Part shown: piece by piece, positions 8,766-20,488 of the stretch
How the letters are laid out: every line of letters starts with the position of its first letter
Position numbering within the stretch: position 1 is the first letter of the stretch
Assembly: GCF_000935125.1 (NCBI RefSeq)
Contig: NZ_JRKI01000003.1
Location: 496,001 to 560,000, forward strand
Length of the DNA: 64,000 nucleotides
Reading direction: 5' to 3'
Source of the DNA: Streptomyces natalensis ATCC 27448
Lineage (GTDB): Bacteria; Actinomycetota; Actinomycetes; Streptomycetales; Streptomycetaceae
Notes under the pieces: model-generated
Databases searched by the model: none
The model's input: only the letters and a program-made list of their open reading frames with translations
Told to the model about the DNA's origin: nothing
Position numbers and translations under genes: made by a program

Positions 8766-9698
8766 TTACAGCGTGCCGAGCTTCACCAGGCCCAGCACGG
8801 CGACCAGCTGGATGGCGGAGGCGCCGAGCGCCTTGGGCCACGGCAGGTCGTGCGACTTGCTGACCATCGAGGTGAGCAGGAAACCGGTCGCGAGCCAGGT
8901 CAGCCAGCCCAGGACCTGGACGAAGGGGCTGTCGCCGCCGAGGAACATCGCGAACAGCAGGCGGGGTGCGTCCGGGATCGTCATGATCAGCATCGACAGG
9001 CCTATGGTCGGCGCCCAGGCGCCGTCGCCGCCGAGCTGCCGGGCCATGGTGTGGGTCACCGCGCCCAGGATCAGGCTGCCGACGATGAACATCGCGGCGG
9101 TGATCAGGACCCAGGGGATGCTGTTGGCGAGTGTGGCGTTGAGCACATCCTCGCGGGCCTTGTCGAAGCCGAAGACGGCGAGCAGACCGTAGAGGAAGGT
9201 GACGGTCAGCGCCGGTCCCCAGACCGTGTGGTCGCGCATCTGCCAGAAGGTGGGCGTCGGGCGCAGCACGATGCCGGGCAGCAGCTGCTTCCAGTGCAGC
9301 CGCGGGCCGGCCGGCGGCGCGGTGGCCTGGCCGGCGCGGTAGGTGCCGCCGTCGCCGTACTGGTCGTCGGGGCCGGCACCGTCGTCGTACGAGCCCTGGG
9401 ACCGGCCGTAGGCGTCCGGGGCCTCGCCGATGCTGAACTGGCGGGTGCCGCCGGGGCTGTTGTCCTGGGAGTACGGCGCATTGGCCGCCTGCCGGGGGTC
9501 GTAGCCGCCGTCGCCGAAGTACTCCGGCTCGCCCTGCCCGCCCTGCTGCGCCGCCCCGTACGGCTGTGACGCCTGCCACTGCCCGTGCGGGGGCGCGGTG
9601 GGGCGGCCGTACGGTCCTTGCTGTCCGTACGGAGCCTGTTGCCCCTGGTGCGCCTGCTGTCCGTCCTGCGCGGTGCGGGGATCTCGTCCTCGACCCAT
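8766..9698 (-). CDS. Yip1-domain membrane protein with a Gln/Gly/Tyr-rich cytoplasmic N-terminus
   Basis: 310 residues. I start at the ATG at 9698 (MGRGRDPRTAQD); the open frame runs upstream to 10145 but over the neighbouring gene and with noncoding composition. Residues 1-130 are low complexity (PYGQQGPYG-type repeats). From about 133 a Yip1-like domain begins (WKQLLPGIVLRPTPTFWQM) with five membrane segments at roughly 158-178, 192-216, 225-250, 262-278 and 290-308. Yip1 proteins are membrane-traffic factors in eukaryotes; in actinobacteria the role is unknown. The gene is convergent with the hydrolase gene. Confidence 0.8.
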   Translation of the reverse strand: MGRGRDPRTAQDGQQAHQGQQAPYGQQGPYGRPTAPPHGQWQASQPYGAAQQGGQGEPEYFGDGGYDPRQAANAPYSQDNSPGGTRQFSIGEAPDAYGRSQGSYDDGAGPDDQYGDGGTYRAGQATAPPAGPRLHWKQLLPGIVLRPTPTFWQMRDHTVWGPALTVTFLYGLLAVFGFDKAREDVLNATLANSIPWVLITAAMFIVGSLILGAVTHTMARQLGGDGAWAPTIGLSMLIMTIPDAPRLLFAMFLGGDSPFVQVLGWLTWLATGFLLTSMVSKSHDLPWPKALGASAIQLVAVLGLVKLGTL

Positions 9699-9868
9699 CC
9701 TGAATCCAGCCACGTCTTCGAAAGTACCTGGTCCGTGACGATTAGGTGGCCGGGCCAGAGAGTGGGCGGGGGTTTGCTGCTGAGCTGTGACATCCCTTAG
9801 GGGAAGAGGTCGGGGGAAACCCTGAGGGAGGGGCGGGGGTCCCCTACGGGGTGGTCGCCTCCGCCGGG

Positions 9869-10381
9869 TCAGTTGCCGTCGTCGCCGTCGTCGCCCCCGG
9901 CCGGCGTCCAGCGCAGGGTGAGTTCCGGGAGGTTCTCCATGTTGTCGCTGCCGTCGCCGGTGGCGATGACCGTGAAGCCGTGGTGGGCGTAGAACGCGCG
10001 GGCGTCGGTGTTGAGTTGGAAGACGTGCAGGGTCAGGCCGTCGGGGCTCAGCCGCTGCGCTTCGGTGAGGAGACGGGTGCCGATGCCGGTACGGCGGCAG
10101 TCCGGGCTGAGGTAGAGGTGGTCGAGGAGGTCGCCCCGTACGCACGCGTAGCCGAGGATCTCCGGGCCGCGGGCCGCCACCAGGGTGTGGGACTGCGGCA
10201 GCACGATCTCGCGGATCCAGCGGGTGATCTCGTCGTGGGTGCGTTTCCGCGGCGGGAGGTAGGGCATGGTGGCGCGCCGGGACTCCGCGTGGACGGCGGC
10301 TATCGCGGAGGCGTCGGCGGGCCGGGCGGGGCGGATGCGGAGGGGCGGGGGCGCGGCGGTGTGGGGGGTGTCCGTGTCCAT
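9869..10381 (-). CDS. GNAT-family N-acetyltransferase
   Basis: 170 residues with the acetyl-CoA pyrophosphate loop CRRTGIGTRLL near 104-114, preceded by the beta-4 strand LDHLYLSPD, and the C-terminal AFYAHHGFTVIA block near 135. The N-terminus is a short disordered lead. The substrate is unknown; small GNATs of this kind acetylate amines, antibiotics or protein N-termini. It stands alone on the minus strand between the Yip1-like gene and the MFS transporter. Confidence 0.85.
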   Translation of the reverse strand: MDTDTPHTAAPPPLRIRPARPADASAIAAVHAESRRATMPYLPPRKRTHDEITRWIREIVLPQSHTLVAARGPEILGYACVRGDLLDHLYLSPDCRRTGIGTRLLTEAQRLSPDGLTLHVFQLNTDARAFYAHHGFTVIATGDGSDNMENLPELTLRWTPAGGDDGDDGN

Positions 10382-10499
10382 ACGGTCATGGTTGGGGCGG
10401 CGGGAGTTGGGGGCAACCGGATTGTGCCGGGGCGAAGGGATCCGATGTCGCTGTCGGATGCCGGTGGGGCGACCGGGGGCGGGTTGAGGGCCGCCGGGC

Positions 10500-11912
10500 C
10501 TACCTTGCCGTACGGCGCGGCAGCAGCAGGGCCGTTGCCACCGTCGTCGTCAGCATCATGCCGCCGCAGATGAGGAAACTGGTCGTCATCCCGCTCTGGA
10601 AGGCGGACCGGTCCGCGATCAGCGCACCGAAGGTCGCCACCGCGAGGCAACTGCCCACCTGGCGGCTGGTGTTGAGGACGGCGGCCGCCGTGCCGGCGCG
10701 TTCGGCGGGGACGCTCTCCAGGAGGGCGGCGGTCAGCGACGGTACGGCGAGCCCGCCGCCCAGGCCGATCGGGATGAGCAACAGCACCGGGACCAGGAGG
10801 GACGTACCGGCGTTCACCGTGAGCATCAGCAGGGCGCCGGCGCCCATGATCAGCTGACCCAGTGTCATCGGGAGCCGGGCGCCGGTGCGGGCCGCGAGCC
10901 TGACCCCCGCCATGTTGACCACGGAGATCAGCGCGCACATCGGGATGAACATCGCGCCCGCGCCGACCGCCGAGACGCCGCGGGCCTGCTGGAAGTACAT
11001 GCCGAGCATGAAGATCGCGCCGTAGAAGACCGCGTTGAGGGCGAATCCCGCGGACAGGCAGACCAGCACCGTACGGGAGGTGAAAAGGCTCAGCGGCACC
11101 ATCGGCGCGCTGCGGCGGGACTGGGTGACCAGGAAGACCGTCATGGACACCGCCGCGACCGCCAGGGTGAGCAGGACGCCCGGGGTGGCGAATCCGTCGC
11201 GGCCGCCCTCGATGACGGCGTACGTGAGGGCGGTCAGCGCGATGACGACGGAGAGCTGGCCGAGGAGGTCGAGGGGCACCTGACGGCGCGGGGAACGGGG
11301 GAGACGGCTGAGCAGGGCGAGGCCCACGGCGCCGATGGGAAGGTTCACGAAGAAGATGGCGCGCCAGCTCAGTCCACTGGTGAGCAGCCCGCCGGCCACC
11401 GGGCCGACGGCCACCGCGACCGAACCGGCCGCCGTCCAGATGGCTATCGCGCGGGCCCGTTTGCCGGGGTCGGAGTACGTCTGCCGGATCAGCGCCAGAG
11501 AGGCGGGGACCATCAGCGCGGCGGCGCCCCCCTGCACCATGCGGGAGACGATCAGGGTGCCGAGCTCGGGCGCGAGGCCGCAGGCGGCGGAGGCGAGGGT
11601 GAAACCGGCCAGGCCGAGGGCGTAGGCGCGGGCGGCACCGATCCGGTCCGAGAGGGTGCCGGCCGAGAGCATCAGGGCCGCGAACATCAGGGTGTACCCG
11701 TCCACGATCCACTGCAGATCGGCCATCCCGCCGCGCAGGCTGTGCGAGATGGCCGGCAGGGCGACGTTGACCACGGATCCGTCGAGCGAGATCACGAAGA
11801 AGCTCAACAGGGCGGCGACCAGGACCAGATGGGGGGAGGCGCGGGGCGGGGCGGGGGCTTGCGGGGGAGCGGCGGCGGGGGCGGTTTTCGGGGCGCGGGT
11901 GAGCAGGGCCAT
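10500..11912 (-). CDS. MFS multidrug efflux transporter (DHA2/EmrB-QacA type)
   Basis: 470 residues from the ATG at 11912, which is preceded by an AAGGAG ribosome binding site; the longer open frame up to 12167 is rejected. There are about 14 hydrophobic segments. Motif A-like GTLSDRIGAARAY follows TM2, motif C-like AVAVGPVAGGLL is in TM5, and the N-terminal LDGSVVNVALPAI block is typical of DHA2 drug:proton antiporters. The TetR regulator lies upstream on the same strand. Two copies of a shared operator-like sequence (one 144 bp upstream of this start) suggest drug-inducible repression by that TetR. The substrate cannot be inferred. Confidence 0.92.
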   Translation of the reverse strand: MALLTRAPKTAPAAAPPQAPAPPRASPHLVLVAALLSFFVISLDGSVVNVALPAISHSLRGGMADLQWIVDGYTLMFAALMLSAGTLSDRIGAARAYALGLAGFTLASAACGLAPELGTLIVSRMVQGGAAALMVPASLALIRQTYSDPGKRARAIAIWTAAGSVAVAVGPVAGGLLTSGLSWRAIFFVNLPIGAVGLALLSRLPRSPRRQVPLDLLGQLSVVIALTALTYAVIEGGRDGFATPGVLLTLAVAAVSMTVFLVTQSRRSAPMVPLSLFTSRTVLVCLSAGFALNAVFYGAIFMLGMYFQQARGVSAVGAGAMFIPMCALISVVNMAGVRLAARTGARLPMTLGQLIMGAGALLMLTVNAGTSLLVPVLLLIPIGLGGGLAVPSLTAALLESVPAERAGTAAAVLNTSRQVGSCLAVATFGALIADRSAFQSGMTTSFLICGGMMLTTTVATALLLPRRTAR

Positions 11913-12055
11913 GGGGGCTCCTTCGGGGCGTCGCGGCAGCGGTCGAGGCTGCGCCAAGTCACCCTGAGAGCAGGCGAGTTGGGGTTTCGCGATGAGGTGA
12001 GGGTGGCTGGGATCAGCCTGATGGGACGACGGTAGCGGGAGCCGGACCGTCATGC

Positions 12056-12072
12056 AACCATCTAGTTGGTTT
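12056..12072. promoter_or_regulatory. Putative TetR operator copy 1 (upstream of the MFS gene)
   Basis: AACCATCTAGTTGGTTT matches the second copy upstream of tetR in 15 of 17 positions (AACYATCYAGTTGGTTT) and is nearly palindromic (AACCA...TGGTT). Confidence 0.65.
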
Positions 12073-12123
12073 TTCGCCGGACCCCGGCGACCTCTGTGCC
12101 CCTGTGGCCGCGTACTCGCGGCG

Positions 12124-12729
12124 TCAACCAGTCCCGCCCACCGCGCTGTCGATGATGGTCTCGCCATGCGTCACGACGCTGGTGCGCAGCAGCGCCCAGC
12201 CCGCTTCGCTGTCGGCCTCCGGGCCGAGCATCAGTCGGCGCTGCTGCGGCACGATGAACGGCCATGACGCCAGCCCGATGAGGGAGATCAGGACGCGGGC
12301 CGCCGCGGCGGGGTCGTCGATGCCGAGGGCGGTGCTGAGCGCGGCGGCCTTGCCCGCGTAATAGGTCTCGCGGTCCTTCTCGTCGGGGATCGGGCGGTCG
12401 CGGTAGTGCAGGCCCTCCCAGGCCAGCAGTCGCACGAGGTCCCCGGAGGTGCGGTGGTAGTCGAAAACCTCGCCGATGTAGGCGCGCAGGCCGTCCTCCG
12501 TGGTGGGCAGCGGGACGCGCTCGGCGAGATGGGCGTAGGCGCGGGCCAGTACGGCCGAGAACAGCGCCTCCTTGTTGCCGAAGTAGGCGTAGATCCGCTG
12601 CTTGTTCACTCCGGAGCGTTCGGCGATCCGGTCCACGCGGGCACCGGCCAGGCCGAGCTCGGAGAACTCCGCGTGCGCGGCTTCCAGGAGCTTGTTGCGC
12701 GTCTCTTGGGCTTTGGGGGTGGCGGCCAT
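12124..12729 (-). CDS. TetR/AcrR-family transcriptional repressor
   Basis: 201 residues. An N-terminal TetR helix-turn-helix spans about 10-55 (RIAERSGVNKQRIYAYFGNKEALF). An all-helical ligand-binding domain follows with the C-terminal TetR-like block LIGLASWPFIVPQQ. It lies directly upstream of the MFS efflux gene on the same strand (211-bp gap). A 17-bp operator-like site sits 22 bp upstream of its start and again in front of the MFS gene, so autoregulation and control of the pump are likely. The ligand is unknown. Confidence 0.9.
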   Translation of the reverse strand: MAATPKAQETRNKLLEAAHAEFSELGLAGARVDRIAERSGVNKQRIYAYFGNKEALFSAVLARAYAHLAERVPLPTTEDGLRAYIGEVFDYHRTSGDLVRLLAWEGLHYRDRPIPDEKDRETYYAGKAAALSTALGIDDPAAAARVLISLIGLASWPFIVPQQRRLMLGPEADSEAGWALLRTSVVTHGETIIDSAVGGTG

Positions 12730-12750
12730 GAGTCGAGCCTAGCCGAGGAG

Positions 12751-12767
12751 AAACCAACTGGATAGTT
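12751..12767. promoter_or_regulatory. Putative TetR operator copy 2 (upstream of tetR)
   Basis: Read on the minus strand the site is AACTATCCAGTTGGTTT, matching copy 1 at 12056. It ends 22 bp before the tetR start codon, as expected for autorepression. Confidence 0.65.
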
Positions 12768-12783
12768 TGGAAGCCTGTGCAGG

Positions 12784-13521
12784 CTACTTGGCGTCCGCTG
12801 CCCCCGCCGTGTCCGCCGCGCCCCGGCACGCCGGATGCCCCCAGCCGTCGGCGTTCTTGGCGATGGGCTCGCCCGCCGCGTATGAGCGGCCGCACCGGCA
12901 GCGTCCCGGGAACTTGGCCTTCAGGGTCCGTGCGGACGTACGCGAGGTGCTCCGTCCGGCCGCGGGCGACGCGGACCCGGTGCGCGAAGCGCCGGTGCGG
13001 CGGCCGGTGCCTGCGGGCCTGGGGACGGTGGGTGAGGCCGGCGGCTCCGGGGAGCCCAGGTCGCTGCCGGCCGGCTCCTGGGCGGTGGCGGCCCGGCTCG
13101 CGGCGCGGTCGGCGAAGTCGTTGAGCGGGTCGCCGTCCACCTGGTGCGCGGGTACGTACCGGAATTCCACCGAGCGTCCCGCGAGCAGCTCGTCGATACG
13201 CATCACCAGGTCCTGGTTGGCGACCGGCTTGCCCGCCGCGGTCTTCCAGCCCTTGCGCTTCCAGCCGGGCAGCCAGGTGGTGACCGCCTTCATCGCGTAC
13301 TGCGAGTCCATCCGGATCTCCATCGGAACGGCCGGATCGGTGGCCGCCAGCAGACGCTCCAGCGCGGTGAGCTCCGCGACGTTGTTGGTCGCGGTCCCCA
13401 GGGGGCCGGCCTCCCAGCGGGCCGCCGTGCCCTCGTCGTCGCCGATGACCCAGGCCCAGCCCGCGGGGCCGGGGTTTCCCTTCGAGGCGCCGTCACATGC
13501 GGCGGTCATGCGTTCAGCCAT
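12784..13521 (-). CDS. rnhA: Ribonuclease HI with C-terminal Cys/His tail
   Basis: 245 residues. The N-terminal RNase HI domain (about 1-145) keeps the acidic catalytic set: Asp in CDGASKGNPGPAGWAW, Glu in NNVAELTAL, Asp in MDSQYAMK and Asp in NDFADRAA. It degrades RNA in RNA:DNA hybrids. A Pro/Ser/Thr-rich linker (150-195) joins a C-terminal motif RCRCGRSYAAGEPIAK plus GWGHPAC, a C-x-C...H-x2-C set that could bind zinc. The start could be Met1 (13521) or Met5 (13509); neither has a clear ribosome binding site. The gene lies just upstream of tetR on the same strand. Confidence 0.88.
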   Translation of the reverse strand: MAERMTAACDGASKGNPGPAGWAWVIGDDEGTAARWEAGPLGTATNNVAELTALERLLAATDPAVPMEIRMDSQYAMKAVTTWLPGWKRKGWKTAAGKPVANQDLVMRIDELLAGRSVEFRYVPAHQVDGDPLNDFADRAASRAATAQEPAGSDLGSPEPPASPTVPRPAGTGRRTGASRTGSASPAAGRSTSRTSARTLKAKFPGRCRCGRSYAAGEPIAKNADGWGHPACRGAADTAGAADAK

Positions 13522-13658
13522 GCGGGCGATGATGTCAGGTGGCGGGTGGGCGGGCGAAACCGTGCCGGGTGCGCGGGTCGGCAGGTACGCGCAAGGTGAC
13601 GTAACCGCCCGCGTAGGGGCCGCAATTCGTCTGGCGCCGAGGGTGCGGGGCAGCGAGG

Positions 13659-14258
13659 ATGCCGATCATGAGTTTCACGTTTGCGCCCGTCATACCTGCG
13701 GGGAGTCTCTCCGCCGCCGTTCAGCCCTCGTTGGCTTCGACGGACGGTGAGTTGGTGTTGCGGCCGTGGGGCGGGGACGACGCCGCCATGGTGCAGCGGG
13801 CCTATGCGGATCCGGAGATTCACCGTTGGCATTCGCGGCACGTGGCGTCGCTGGAGGAGGCGCGGGAGCGGATCGCGTCCTTTGGGCGGGGCTGGCGGGA
13901 GGAGCGGGCGGCCGAGTGGGTGGTGACGGCGGCCGTCGGGGGCGAGGCCCTGGGGCGGGTGGCGTTGCGGTGGATGGATCTTCAGCGGGGGCTCGCCGAG
14001 TGTGCGTACTGGGTGCTGCCGCACGCCCGGGGAAAGGGCGTCGCCCCGCGCGCCCTCACCACGCTGGCCGACTGGGCGCTGGACGAGGTCGGGTTCCACC
14101 GGCTGGAGTTGGTGCACTCGGACCGTAACGAGGCGTCCTGCCGGGTGGCCACCAAGGCCGGTTTCGCGGGGGAGGGCGTGCGGCGCAGCGCGCATCTGCA
14201 CGGGGACGGGTGGCATGACATGCATCAGCACGGGCGGGTGCAGGGGGACGACGGCTGA
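13659..14258 (+). CDS. GNAT acetyltransferase, RimJ/RimL-like
   Basis: Up to 199 residues; the true start is either the ATG at 13659 or the one at 13668 (MSFTF). LVLRPWGGDDAAMVQRAYADPEIHRW is the typical N-terminal strand/helix of RimJ/RimL acetyltransferases. The CoA loop HARGKGVAPRAL is near residue 125 and the closing block NEASCRVATKAGFAGEG near 155. These enzymes acetylate protein N-terminal residues or small amines. The gene stands alone and is divergent from RNase H. Confidence 0.88.
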   Translation: MPIMSFTFAPVIPAGSLSAAVQPSLASTDGELVLRPWGGDDAAMVQRAYADPEIHRWHSRHVASLEEARERIASFGRGWREERAAEWVVTAAVGGEALGRVALRWMDLQRGLAECAYWVLPHARGKGVAPRALTTLADWALDEVGFHRLELVHSDRNEASCRVATKAGFAGEGVRRSAHLHGDGWHDMHQHGRVQGDDG

Positions 14259-14311
14259 GGCGAGGCCAGGGGGCTGGCGGCAGGCGCTCCTCGGCCCTGG
14301 TGCCGGGCTGC

Positions 14312-15136
14312 TCAGCCCCGTACCGGGCTGCCGCCCCGCCCCCGTACCGCTCGCTCGTACAGGGTCCGCGCCCGGTGGTCGAAGAGCACCGCCACCGACT
14401 CGTGGTCGGTGTTGCCGCCGCTCAGGACGCCGATGAGACGGCCGGGGCGGGAGGCGTCGCGGTGGTTCGCGAGCCAGGGGCCGCCGCTGGTGCCGGGCCA
14501 GAAGCCGGGGCATTCCATACGGATCATGTACGGCTCGTCGGGGTCGCGGCGGGTGCGGGTGGTGCAGGAGGTGGGGCGGTTGCGGGGGTTGTGGTCCTCG
14601 TTGGGGTAGCCGACGACGGTGACGCGGCGGCGCGGTGACGAGGACCAGTCGGGGGCCGCGGCACCGACGACGTCCTGGATGCGGCGGCCGTGTTTGTCGG
14701 GGGCGACGGTCAGGAAGGCGTAGTCGCCCTGGTCGTCGTTGTCCTTCGTCCACAGGCTGTTGACATGGAGGGCGGTGACCTTCCACGTCCCGTAAGGGGA
14801 GCGGCCGGAGCCGGCCCCTGAGAACCCGGGGGCGAAGCGGAGGTCGCCCTTGAACGGCCCGGGCTCGTAGCCGTCCGCCTTGTCCTCCTTCTGGAAGTAG
14901 ACGCAGTGGGCGGCGGTGGCGAGGAGATTGCGGCTCGGGCTGTCGATGACGCTCGCCGTGCACCAGTGGTCGTTGTCGCTGGTGAGGACGCCGACGAAGG
15001 GCAGCAGGCCATCGGCGGCGGCCTTCGGCGGGGAGGCGGGGGCGGCGTCGGCGCATCCGGAGAGGAGCGCGGCCAGGAGCGAGAAGGCCGTGGCCAGGAC
15101 GGCACGGGAGCGGCGCGGCGTGTGGTGCGTAAGCAT
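14312..15136 (-). CDS. Trypsin-like serine protease lipoprotein
   Basis: 274 residues. The signal peptide ends in a lipobox, LLSGC (Cys near 28), so the protein is probably lipid-anchored outside the membrane. The chymotrypsin-fold triad is visible: His in LLATAAHCV, Asp in DYAFLTV and Ser in PGTSGGPWL. Ser-neighbouring GTSGGPW is typical of the V8/trypsin-like S1 group. Two or more Cys pairs could form disulfides. The substrate is unknown. No linked operon partner is seen. Confidence 0.88.
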   Translation of the reverse strand: MLTHHTPRRSRAVLATAFSLLAALLSGCADAAPASPPKAAADGLLPFVGVLTSDNDHWCTASVIDSPSRNLLATAAHCVYFQKEDKADGYEPGPFKGDLRFAPGFSGAGSGRSPYGTWKVTALHVNSLWTKDNDDQGDYAFLTVAPDKHGRRIQDVVGAAAPDWSSSPRRRVTVVGYPNEDHNPRNRPTSCTTRTRRDPDEPYMIRMECPGFWPGTSGGPWLANHRDASRPGRLIGVLSGGNTDHESVAVLFDHRARTLYERAVRGRGGSPVRG

Positions 15137-15234
15137 GACGCCCGGCTAGAGGGCAAGGGGGCCGTACGGGTTCCGTGGCCCGAGACGGCCGGGAACGGTC
15201 TACGGACGGAAACGCCAACGGTCACAAACGCCAA

Positions 15235-15275
15235 CGGCCGGCCCCTTGGTGAACGGGACCGGCCGCAGGCCAGGA
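15235..15275 (-). terminator. Hairpin after the Fe-S oxidoreductase gene
   Basis: CGGCCGGCCCC pairs with GGGACCGGCCG (one mismatch) around a short loop, just past the stop codon at 15289 on the minus strand. A direct repeat AAACGCCAACGG lies beside it. Confidence 0.6.
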
Positions 15276-15288
15276 AACGGAAGCGGCG

Positions 15289-17556
15289 TTACTTCGCCGG
15301 CTCCGGCTCGGGGGCGTCCGCCGACTCCGCGTCGTCCGTCGGGTCGAGCGGGGTCTTGACGGAGTCCAGCAGCAGCTGGGCCACGTCGACGACCTGGATG
15401 GACTCCTTGGCCTTGCCGTCGTTCTTCTTGCCGTTGACCGAGTCCGTCAGCATGACCAGGCAGAACGGGCAGGCCGTCGAGACGATGTCGGGGTTGAGGG
15501 ACAGGGCCTCGTCGACGCGCTCGTTGTTGATGCGCTTGCCGATGCGCTCTTCCATCCACATCCGGGCGCCGCCGGCGCCGCAGCAGAAGCCGCGCTCCTT
15601 GTGGCGGTGCATCTCCTCGTTCCGCAGGCCCGGCACCTTGGCGATGATCTCGCGCGGGGGCGTGTAGACCTTGTTGTGGCGGCCGAGGTAGCAGGGGTCG
15701 TGGTAGGTGATCAGACCCTCGACCGGGGTGACGGGGATGAGCTTGCCCTCGTCCACCAGGTGCTGGAGCAGCTGGGTGTGGTGGATGACCTCGTACTCGC
15801 CGCCGAGCTGCGGGTACTCGTTCGCGATGGTGTTGAAGCAGTGCGGGCAGGTGGCGACGATCTTCTTCGACGACTTCGGCTTCTTGGTCGACTCGTCCTC
15901 GTCGTCCTCGCCGAATGCCGCGTTGAGCGAAGCGACGTTCTCGGTGCCCAGCTGCTGGAAGAGGAACTCGTTGCCCAGGCGGCGCGGCGAGTCACCGGTG
16001 CACTTCTCGTCGCCGCCCATGATGGCGAACTTGACGCCGGCGATGTGCAGCAGCTCCGCGAAGGCCTTGGTGGTCTTCTTGGCGCGGTCCTCCAGGGCGC
16101 CGGCGCAGCCGACCCAGTAGAGGTAGTCGACCTCGGTGAGGTCCTCGACGTCCTTGCCGACGACCGGGACCTCGAAGTCGACCTCCTTGGTCCAGGCGAG
16201 GCGCTGCTTCTTGGCCAGGCCCCAGGGGTTGCCCTTCTTCTCCAGGTTCTTGAGCATCGTGCCCGCCTCGCTGGGGAAGCTGGACTCGATCATGACCTGG
16301 TAGCGGCGCATGTCGACGATGTGGTCGACGTGCTCGATGTCGACCGGGCACTGCTCGACACAGGCGCCGCAGGAGGTGCAGGACCACAGGACGTCGGGGT
16401 CGATGACGCCGTTCTCTTCGAGGGTGCCGATCAGCGGGCGCTCGGCCTCGGCGAGGGCGGACGCCGGGACGTCCTTCAACTGCTCCTCGGTGGCCGTCTC
16501 ATTGCCCTCGGCGTCCTTGCCGCCGCCCGCCAGAAGGTACGGGGCCTTGGCGTGCGCGTGGTCGCGCAGCGCCATGATCAGCAGCTTGGGGGAGAGCGGC
16601 TTGCCGGTGTTCCAGGCGGGGCACTGCGACTGGCAGCGGCCGCACTCGGTGCAGGTGGAGAAGTCGAGCAGGCCCTTCCAGGAGAAGTGCTCGATCTGGG
16701 AGACGCCGAACTGGTCGTCCTCGCCCGGGTCCTCGAAGTCGATCGGCTTGCCGGCGGAGGTCATCGGCTGGAGCGCGCCGAGCGCCACATCGCCGTCCGC
16801 CTCGCGCTTGAACCAGATGTTGGGGAAGGCCAGGAAGCGGTGCCAGGCGACACCCATGTCCGTCTTCAGCGCGACCGTGATCATCCAGATGAAGGACGTC
16901 GCGATCTTGATCCCCGCGAAGAGGTAGGTGAGGTTCTGGAGGGTGGCGACGCTCATGCCCTTGAAGGCGGCGACGAGCGGGTACGTGGCGAAGTAGGCGG
17001 CCTCGTAGTGGTCGACGCCGTGCTGGGCACCTTCCAGGGCGTGCAGCGTGACGATGCAGATGCCGACGATGAGGATGACGCCCTCGACGAAGTACGCCTG
17101 GCCGGTGTTGGAGCCCGCGAAGCGGGACTTGCGGCCCGCCTTGCCCGGACGGCTCATCTGGCGGATGGCGATCAGGACGACGATGCCCACGGTCGTGAGG
17201 GTGCCCATGCCCTCGACCCACATCTCCCACGGCACCCAGTCGCCGATGAACGGGATCAGCCAGTCGGCCTTGAAGAGCTGGCCGATGGCGTTGACGATCG
17301 TCAGCAGCAGGGAGAGGAAGCCCACCGCCACGAACCAGTGCGCGACGCCGACGACACCCCAGCGGTTCATCCGGGTGTGGCCGACGAATTCCTTGGCCAC
17401 CGTGACCGTGCGCCGGGCGGGGTCGTCGGTCCGGGTGCCGGCGGGTACGGACTGGCCGAGCCGCATGAAGCGGTAGATCTGCCAGATGGCGCGGCCGAAC
17501 AGCGCGACGCCTACCGCGATGAGGACCAGCGACACGATGATCGCGGCGAGTTGCAT
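15289..17556 (-). CDS. Membrane-bound Fe-S oxidoreductase (heterodisulfide-reductase/GlpC-like)
   Basis: 755 residues. The N-terminal about 250 residues hold five or six membrane segments resembling a NarI/HdrE-type cytochrome b unit. Then come two ferredoxin-like 4Fe-4S motifs (CTECGRCQSQCPAW near 300 and CTSCGACVEQCPVD near 390) and two CCG-type domains of the HdrD/GlpC family (MGGDEKCTGDSPRR and HDPCYLGRHN with GFCCGAGGARMW). It should move electrons between a soluble donor and the quinone pool; the actinobacterial donor is not known to me. The C-terminus is a short acidic tail. The gene is divergent from dnaK across a 356-bp regulatory region. Confidence 0.88.
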   Translation of the reverse strand: MQLAAIIVSLVLIAVGVALFGRAIWQIYRFMRLGQSVPAGTRTDDPARRTVTVAKEFVGHTRMNRWGVVGVAHWFVAVGFLSLLLTIVNAIGQLFKADWLIPFIGDWVPWEMWVEGMGTLTTVGIVVLIAIRQMSRPGKAGRKSRFAGSNTGQAYFVEGVILIVGICIVTLHALEGAQHGVDHYEAAYFATYPLVAAFKGMSVATLQNLTYLFAGIKIATSFIWMITVALKTDMGVAWHRFLAFPNIWFKREADGDVALGALQPMTSAGKPIDFEDPGEDDQFGVSQIEHFSWKGLLDFSTCTECGRCQSQCPAWNTGKPLSPKLLIMALRDHAHAKAPYLLAGGGKDAEGNETATEEQLKDVPASALAEAERPLIGTLEENGVIDPDVLWSCTSCGACVEQCPVDIEHVDHIVDMRRYQVMIESSFPSEAGTMLKNLEKKGNPWGLAKKQRLAWTKEVDFEVPVVGKDVEDLTEVDYLYWVGCAGALEDRAKKTTKAFAELLHIAGVKFAIMGGDEKCTGDSPRRLGNEFLFQQLGTENVASLNAAFGEDDEDESTKKPKSSKKIVATCPHCFNTIANEYPQLGGEYEVIHHTQLLQHLVDEGKLIPVTPVEGLITYHDPCYLGRHNKVYTPPREIIAKVPGLRNEEMHRHKERGFCCGAGGARMWMEERIGKRINNERVDEALSLNPDIVSTACPFCLVMLTDSVNGKKNDGKAKESIQVVDVAQLLLDSVKTPLDPTDDAESADAPEPEPAK

Positions 17557-17819
17557 TGGGGGCTCCTCGGACCTGCGCGAGCGGAAGAGTTGGGAGAACT
17601 GAGCGGGACTGCCAAGCAGGGCTCCAAGCGGAACTACTAAGCAGTAACTTTTTTGGTCTGCGGCTGAGGTTACCCATTCTCCCGGGCCTCATGAAGCCGC
17701 GCGGCCGGTGATCTGTATCGCGCAGGCATGCCTCAGATGCTCCCTCCGGGGGCCCGCGCAACCGTTCCCGCCGCCCCGTCGTCCTTATGAACGCCCTGGT
17801 GAGGATAAGGGCCGAATAA

Positions 17820-20443
<2,624 letters not shown>

Positions 20444-20488
20444 CGTGACGACGCAGCAGATACCCGCGCGGAAGGAGGGACGTCGGGG

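Noticed and set aside
13506-15218. 570-residue minus-strand frame
   Set aside because: It overlaps the GNAT gene and the protease gene and is Arg/Pro-rich.
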